A stretch of DNA of 51,547 nucleotides from a virus. Location: IMG/VR virus record IMGVR_UViG_3300009684_000002, positions 1 through 51,547 of that record; one strand, written 5' to 3'. The notes under the pieces were generated by a model that saw only the letters and a list, made by a program, of their open reading frames with translations, was not told the origin of the DNA and did not search any database. Positions 47,033 through 51,547 of this stretch are shown piece after piece (the first letter of the stretch is position 1; each line of letters opens with the position of its first letter). The position numbers and the translations under genes were made by a program.

Positions 47033-49237
47033 ATGGCGAGCGATGGCAGAGTCTACGATGGATCTACGCTAACGATTGGAATGGATGCGGAAACGCATCC
47101 TTCAGTCCTTCCAGCGGAATTTGTTTCATCGTGTGTAAACCGATCCTTTAGACAAGGAGTAAATGCTACTCGTCCTCCTTTTACGGAGATTCCAATTACA
47201 CCAGCCTACGGACAAGATCCATCCATCCTTACCGCTTTCCAAACTGGAAACTTCCAAGGTGCTTGGCCTTATAAATCAATCAAGACGGGATCACTAGATG
47301 GGTTTGTGGTATCAGTTGCTGGAACAATCTATTTCCTATCTATCGTCAATAATGTAGGAACTCTTTACAAACTCATTGATGGAAATGATCCAACCATGAT
47401 GCACACATGGTTTGTTCAAGCTGAAGATTGGATGTATATCCAAAACGGATACCAAGATCCTATTGCATGGTCTGGAGATATATCTGGTGTGCCAACAAAT
47501 CTTCAAGCAAAGGGAAATGGTTCAACTAGCATATCTTTAACATGGACAGATAATGCTCCAGGAGCGATTCAGAATGAAATTCAAGTTCAGTATAACCAAG
47601 GAATATTTGGAACGATTGCTTTAGTTCCTTATTCCCAAATATCCTATACCTTTACTGCTCAATCTTCATCTATCCAATACGCATTCCAAGTTCGTAGTGT
47701 ATTTCCAGATGGGTCATCTACTCCTTGGTCAAACATTGCAACAACTACTGCTGGTAATACAACCATTACAACAGCACAGCCAAACGCTTGCTTTAGACTC
47801 AATCCTGTCAAGCAACAGATGCCGATTGGAACAATCATGGCTTATGCTTATGGTCGTGTAGCAGTCAGTGATGCCAATAACAATATTTACGTTTCTGACA
47901 TCATCTATGGGAATGGATTCACAACGACATCCAATACCCAAAACTTTACCGAGCAAACCTATTGGCAAGAAGGTGGATCATTTACACCTCCTGCCAACCT
48001 TGGGTTGATTACAGGCATGAGGGTAATGCCATCCCTCAACATCAATGTACGAGGTCAGGGCGAGCTTGTGGTGTTCTGTGAGAATGGATCATTTACTCTT
48101 GATCTCTCCCAAGACCGAACAACATGGCAAACCAACAACATCCAAAAGGTTTCCCTTATTGGTCGTGGTTGCCGTTCTCCTTGGAGTATTGCAGGGGTTA
48201 ATAACGATGTTTATTTTCGGGCTGATGATGGATGGGCTTTCTACAACAATGCCCAAGTAGATTTTTATCAGGCTCTTTCTTTCCGTAAAGTCTCCCGTGA
48301 GGTTCAACCTTGGGTAAATTATGATACTCCTTGGATGAGGCAATTTGAGAGTGCGATGTTCTTTGATAATCGACTCATAGCAACTGTATCACCATTCACT
48401 GTATCTACTGCTGACCCATCTGTTTGTGGACTCCATCGTCCTAGCAGGGCAATGATCGTCCTAGATGTTGAACAAGAGAGTAGGATCTCTCCAGACGCTT
48501 CTATGCCTTCACGCTGGAATGGTTTATGGGAAGGCCCACAACCAACCCAATTAGCTACAGCCCAAATCAATAATGTTCAACGTGGGTTTGCTTTCTCATT
48601 TGATGCTGACAATGTGAATCGTCTTTACGAGCTTCAAAGCAGCAGTTCACTTCTTACAGGAGTAGATGACTATTCAGTTAAATATGGCAGCGTAAAGATC
48701 GGTTCATATTTCACTACCAAGAGATATGACTTCACGCCTAATCCTGGAGCTTCTAAATTTGTTCGTAAACAACTTGTGGGTGGTGAGGTATGGGTTTCAA
48801 ATCTGAAGGAAGCTATTACTTTGGGGTGTGAGTTTCGTCCAGATTCCTATGCCTGTTTTAACACCCTTTCATACCCGATTAAGATAGGATTAGATGAATG
48901 CACCCCAATTACAGCAGATTGTGTTCCAAGGATTTCTCAACCTCGATACCAGCAATTAAGGTTTCCGACTCCAGACATAGATCAATGTGAAAAATATGCT
49001 CAAATACCTCTCCAAGAGGGAGCAGAGTTCCAAGTAAAAATTAACATTATTGGATCTTGTATTGTGGATAGGTTGAGGCTTGCTGTTATTTTCAATGATA
49101 GCATTGATCTTCCACAAGGATATTGCCCCGATACCTTCTATAATGACCCAGAACCAGTTCAATGTGCTTGCCAGCCTGATCTTGATTACTACCGCATTGT
49201 TCCGCTGCCAGATTCTATCTATTCTGTTGCTGGATAA
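47033..49237 (+). CDS. Putative tail nozzle protein with FN3 insertion
   Basis: 734 residues. Begins 1 bp after the fibre stop. Residues ~155-240 match a fibronectin type III module (GVPTNLQAKGNGSTSISLTW, SSIQYAFQVRSVFPDGSSTP). The remaining parts (VFCENGSFTLDLSQDRTTWQ, VSLIGRGCRSPWSIAGVNND) resemble large podovirus tail proteins of the tail-tubular-B/nozzle type. FN3 domains on such proteins can bind carbohydrate. Assignment by size, fold hints and position. Confidence 0.55.
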   Translation: MASDGRVYDGSTLTIGMDAETHPSVLPAEFVSSCVNRSFRQGVNATRPPFTEIPITPAYGQDPSILTAFQTGNFQGAWPYKSIKTGSLDGFVVSVAGTIYFLSIVNNVGTLYKLIDGNDPTMMHTWFVQAEDWMYIQNGYQDPIAWSGDISGVPTNLQAKGNGSTSISLTWTDNAPGAIQNEIQVQYNQGIFGTIALVPYSQISYTFTAQSSSIQYAFQVRSVFPDGSSTPWSNIATTTAGNTTITTAQPNACFRLNPVKQQMPIGTIMAYAYGRVAVSDANNNIYVSDIIYGNGFTTTSNTQNFTEQTYWQEGGSFTPPANLGLITGMRVMPSLNINVRGQGELVVFCENGSFTLDLSQDRTTWQTNNIQKVSLIGRGCRSPWSIAGVNNDVYFRADDGWAFYNNAQVDFYQALSFRKVSREVQPWVNYDTPWMRQFESAMFFDNRLIATVSPFTVSTADPSVCGLHRPSRAMIVLDVEQESRISPDASMPSRWNGLWEGPQPTQLATAQINNVQRGFAFSFDADNVNRLYELQSSSSLLTGVDDYSVKYGSVKIGSYFTTKRYDFTPNPGASKFVRKQLVGGEVWVSNLKEAITLGCEFRPDSYACFNTLSYPIKIGLDECTPITADCVPRISQPRYQQLRFPTPDIDQCEKYAQIPLQEGAEFQVKINIIGSCIVDRLRLAVIFNDSIDLPQGYCPDTFYNDPEPVQCACQPDLDYYRIVPLPDSIYSVAG

Positions 49238-49281
49238 AAGCATTGCTAATTATTTAAAATAAGTTTACAAATCAAATAATT

Positions 49282-49764
49282 ATGCAGAACCAGAGTTCTC
49301 CAGCACAACTTCTCTTTCCAACTGTCCCTAGCAATTATTGCCCAGAGGGTAAGTGGAGTGATATCTTGAATAGCTTTATCCAATTGTATCTGAATAATGG
49401 GACTGTAAATATTCCGGGGCTTGGGCAAGTTACTCCTGCACAGATTGCTACGATCAATCAGAATATCCAGAATCTCCAAAATCAGTACAATGCTTTGGCG
49501 GTTAATGTTCAGCAAGGAACTACAAGCATTACCGCTGGAGCTTCCAAAATTTATACAGTAAGTTTTGCCAAAAATATGCCTAATACAACTTACCAAGTTG
49601 TAATTGAACCATTAACTGCATCAACTACTACTACAGGAACATGGTCTTGGGCTATTATTACTGGAAGCAAAGCAACTACTGGATTTCAAGTCTTGTTTAC
49701 TGATGCAACAACAGCTTCAATTACAGGATTTAATTGGACAGTCTCATCTATCGCATCAACCTAA
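49282..49764 (+). CDS. Fibre tip protein with H-type-lectin-like domain
   Basis: 160 residues. N-terminal segment with coiled coil (INQNIQNLQNQYNALAVNVQ), then YTVSFAKNMPNTTYQVVIEP, ATTASITGFNWTVSSIAST, a beta pattern seen in H-type lectin-like fibre tips. It may bind sugars. No Shine-Dalgarno; A-rich leader. Confidence 0.65.
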   Translation: MQNQSSPAQLLFPTVPSNYCPEGKWSDILNSFIQLYLNNGTVNIPGLGQVTPAQIATINQNIQNLQNQYNALAVNVQQGTTSITAGASKIYTVSFAKNMPNTTYQVVIEPLTASTTTTGTWSWAIITGSKATTGFQVLFTDATTASITGFNWTVSSIAST

Positions 49765-49789
49765 CTAAACTAAACAACAAACCAAACCT

Positions 49790-49969
49790 ATGGCTAAAGA
49801 CACAAACAGGGCTACCGAGCCTAAACTACAATCCGAGGGTTTCTCAACCCGTGGAGACATCAAAGAAGGCATGAGCAACACCCCAAGGGGAACCGAGTTT
49901 TCGGGGATCTTTTATAGTGGTGCTAAACAGCCAGAGCCTTCTTCCCCCGGTCGTTCATCCAAGAAATAA
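49790..49969 (+). CDS. Small polar virion-region protein, 59 aa
   Basis: MAKDTNRATEPKLQSEGFST, then disordered-looking Pro/Ser-rich tail. It starts with an A-rich leader and ends 1 bp before the next ATG. No family recognised. Confidence 0.62.
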   Translation: MAKDTNRATEPKLQSEGFSTRGDIKEGMSNTPRGTEFSGIFYSGAKQPEPSSPGRSSKK

Positions 49970-49970
49970 T

Positions 49971-50222
49971 ATGGCATCTCACGGTGTTCAATACACGGTT
50001 GATAAGACCGAGCGTGGGATTGTCTCCGATTCTGTTACTCCTCAACCTATGCAGAGGGTGCAGATCAAGGGAGATATTCCTACTATTCGTGCTTATAAGG
50101 ATGCTCGTACTGCCCGCATTAAGTCCATTGGTGAGTCCTGCCAGAGTGCATTCTCTGTAGGTGGCCCCGCTAATGAGACTGCAATGGGCAAGGGAACTCC
50201 TTTTAACGCAGACTGGATCTAA
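49971..50222 (+). CDS. Hypothetical virion-region protein, 83 aa
   Basis: MASHGVQYTVDKTERGIVSD, VQIKGDIPTIRAYKDARTAR. ATG at 49971 chosen; the upstream ORF part is shadow. Basic and helical. Position near the connector suggests a tail or head-tail part. Confidence 0.6.
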   Translation: MASHGVQYTVDKTERGIVSDSVTPQPMQRVQIKGDIPTIRAYKDARTARIKSIGESCQSAFSVGGPANETAMGKGTPFNADWI

Positions 50223-50223
50223 T

Positions 50224-50391
50224 ATGGCTCTTTCAAGGCTCCCTAATCTTGGGGCTATGAGGAGCAGGATGCTCAAGGTCAAAGCGATGCCGTCGATTAA
50301 GTTGACGGATGTGAAGACCACTACTGGCCCACAATTGAAAGCCACAAGGAATCTTGTGGGTAGTCCCATCACCCGTGGAGAAATGATCTAG
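50224..50391 (+). CDS. Small basic protein, 55 aa
   Basis: MALSRLPNLGAMRSRMLKVK, AMPSIKLTDVKTTTGPQLKA, ending SPITRGEMI. It lies 1 bp after the preceding stop and 3 bp before the connector-like gene. Unknown family. Confidence 0.58.
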   Translation: MALSRLPNLGAMRSRMLKVKAMPSIKLTDVKTTTGPQLKATRNLVGSPITRGEMI

Positions 50392-50394
50392 GTT

Positions 50395-51402
50395 ATGCTT
50401 TTTGATGTTGCATATACACTAAACGCTATAAAACCCTATGCAGGGAATAGCGGTACTTGCAATCAAGCGGTACAACTTGCATACATGAACAAGGCCCGTA
50501 GTCTGTTGTGGAATAAAACGGACACCGATGCTACTTGTGATTATGTATGTATAGCTTGCGTTAATCAGTTATTAACCCTTCCTAGTATCTACAAGCAAGT
50601 CAGATTGGCTTGGATAGATGGAAGCCCCGTTAGCCTTGGAAATGAGTGGTATCAGAGCATTCCCCAAGATTCATGGGGTGATGCCTCTAGCGGTGGGTAT
50701 GGCAATGGTTGGGGACAAGGATATGCTTGGAATGGTGGTAACAAGAAATTCATTGAGGTTGGTGGAAAGCACGTTACCTTCCAGAACTATGATACCTCAC
50801 CATACCAGCTTGCAATCGAGCCAGAATCCCCGCTAGACGCAGGAAAAGAGATTACCCTATTCGGTGATAATGCTTATGGAACTCGCATCAGTGAGACGCT
50901 TGTATTGGGAAATGCCCCTAATTTTACTTACTCGGTAAACTTCTTTAAGAGTCTGTTCCAATGCACCAAAACACAGACTAATGGAAGGGTAAGGGTTTAT
51001 GCCTATGATCCCGATAATAGCATCAGAATGTTGTTAGCAGTTTATCAGCCTTATGACATTAACCCTTCTTTCCGTAGGTATTTCATCCAAGGCAAGGTAA
51101 GGGATTCGGTGATTCTTTATTGCAAGAAGAATTACTACGATCTTGTTGATCTTAAAGAACAGGTAGAATTTACTCCAGAAGCCATGATCTCTGCTGTCAT
51201 GGCAGTTGTTTATCGTGAGAACAAAGGAAGTGATCAGCTTTATAACACATCACTCCAGAATGCTATCTTTGAGGTAAATAGGGAGACTGCTGATAGGGAA
51301 GAGCCTACGGGTAGCCCAATTCGCCAGTTCTCAAACAACATGATGCTTAATGCCTTGGTTCCTACTTATGCGTGGGATGATGGGGCAACATGGCCTTATT
51401 GA
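50395..51402 (+). CDS. Putative head-tail connector / tail tubular A-like protein
   Basis: 335 residues. Cys-rich start (CNQAVQLAYMNKARSLLWNK, CDYVCIACVNQLLTLPSIYK), then a beta-rich middle with PLDAGKEITLFGDNAYGTRI, and a helical end (EQVEFTPEAMISAVMAVVYR). It precedes the ejection proteins. Podovirus adaptor proteins (tail tubular A) have this position and a similar mixed fold. Family match not certain. Confidence 0.5.
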   Translation: MLFDVAYTLNAIKPYAGNSGTCNQAVQLAYMNKARSLLWNKTDTDATCDYVCIACVNQLLTLPSIYKQVRLAWIDGSPVSLGNEWYQSIPQDSWGDASSGGYGNGWGQGYAWNGGNKKFIEVGGKHVTFQNYDTSPYQLAIEPESPLDAGKEITLFGDNAYGTRISETLVLGNAPNFTYSVNFFKSLFQCTKTQTNGRVRVYAYDPDNSIRMLLAVYQPYDINPSFRRYFIQGKVRDSVILYCKKNYYDLVDLKEQVEFTPEAMISAVMAVVYRENKGSDQLYNTSLQNAIFEVNRETADREEPTGSPIRQFSNNMMLNALVPTYAWDDGATWPY

Positions 51403-51424
51403 TTTAATTCTAAATATCTAATAT

Positions 51425-51547
51425 AACAAGAATATGGCTGGATTATTTTCAAATCTTTTTGACTCACCGACACATACAGCGGAAACGCTTACGATTGGGC
51501 CAATTGGAAAGGCATTGCTAGATCCTCAAAAATCCAATGTTCCATCT
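51425..51547. repeat. Terminal direct repeat, right copy
   Basis: Identical to bases 1-123. It includes the truncated second copy of the Gln-rich protein start. Confidence 0.97.
51434..51547 (+). CDS. Partial duplicate of the Gln-rich ejection protein start
   Basis: Thirty-eight codons identical to the gene at 10-870, cut off by the window edge. It is the circular-closure copy of the same gene rather than a second gene. Confidence 0.95.
   Translation, partial: MAGLFSNLFDSPTHTAETLTIGPIGKALLDPQKSNVPS

Noticed and set aside
1-51547. CRISPR arrays, tRNA genes, integrase and attachment sites
   Set aside because: I found no regularly spaced repeats, no cloverleaf with a convincing T-arm (the structure at 37415-37508 lacks one) and no recombinase motif.

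Overview
The window is one complete genome unit of a tailed double-stranded DNA bacteriophage. Its last 123 bases (51425-51547) repeat its first 123 exactly, so the molecule closes on itself at about 51,424 bp. I see no integrase, repressor or tRNA, which suggests a virulent phage. The virion set suggests a short-tailed (podovirus-like) particle: a portal of 872 residues, a putative scaffold, a capsid protein, many fibre genes, a nozzle-like protein, a connector-like protein, and three large ejection-type proteins ending in a 1,682-residue one with an RlpA-like fold. There is no phage RNA polymerase, so it is not a typical T7 relative. The host cannot be read directly. SD-less A-rich leaders on virion genes and the 'TPRTDAE' small-protein family loosely suggest Verrucomicrobiota or Bacteroidota in fresh water; this is inference.

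Layout. (a) 32.5-51.4 kb and, across the junction, 0-9.1 kb, plus strand: head genes, capsid, fibres, lysis cassette, more fibres, tail genes, ejection proteins, then a two-domain glycosyltransferase. (b) 9.05-22.96 kb, minus strand: a dense early/replication region of about 50 mostly small genes, many joined by 4-bp ATGA overlaps. It carries an FkbM methyltransferase, HNH endonucleases, a replication O-like protein, a DUF1064-type nuclease, an SSB-like protein, a RecB/Cas4-type nuclease, an ERF annealing protein, a ribbon-helix-helix protein and a DNA methyltransferase. (c) 23-25.6 kb, plus strand: putative small terminase, a GC-rich dyad-containing gap (candidate packaging site), a third HNH enzyme and a DUF5856-like protein. 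(d) 25.6-26.1 kb: a hairpin-rich non-coding region. (e) 26.1-32.4 kb, mostly minus strand: coiled-coil protein, zinc proteins, metallophosphoesterase, PP-loop (PAPS-reductase-like) enzyme and large terminase.

How it works together. No DNA polymerase, helicase or primase is visible, so the phage probably borrows the host replisome and adds recombination (ERF, RecB-like nuclease, SSB) and possibly initiation (O-like protein). Lysis genes (two-TM holin candidate, helical membrane proteins, GH108-type endolysin) sit between two blocks of fibre genes. The most unusual signals are the three related HNH enzymes, a GC-rich CGGCGGCGGT motif recurring in different frames and between genes, a perfect 12-bp hairpin enclosing the ERF start codon, the hairpin and iteron-like region at 25.6-26.1 kb, a structured leader before the capsid gene, and modular duplications among fibre genes including a secreted SGNH esterase with two tandem repeats.
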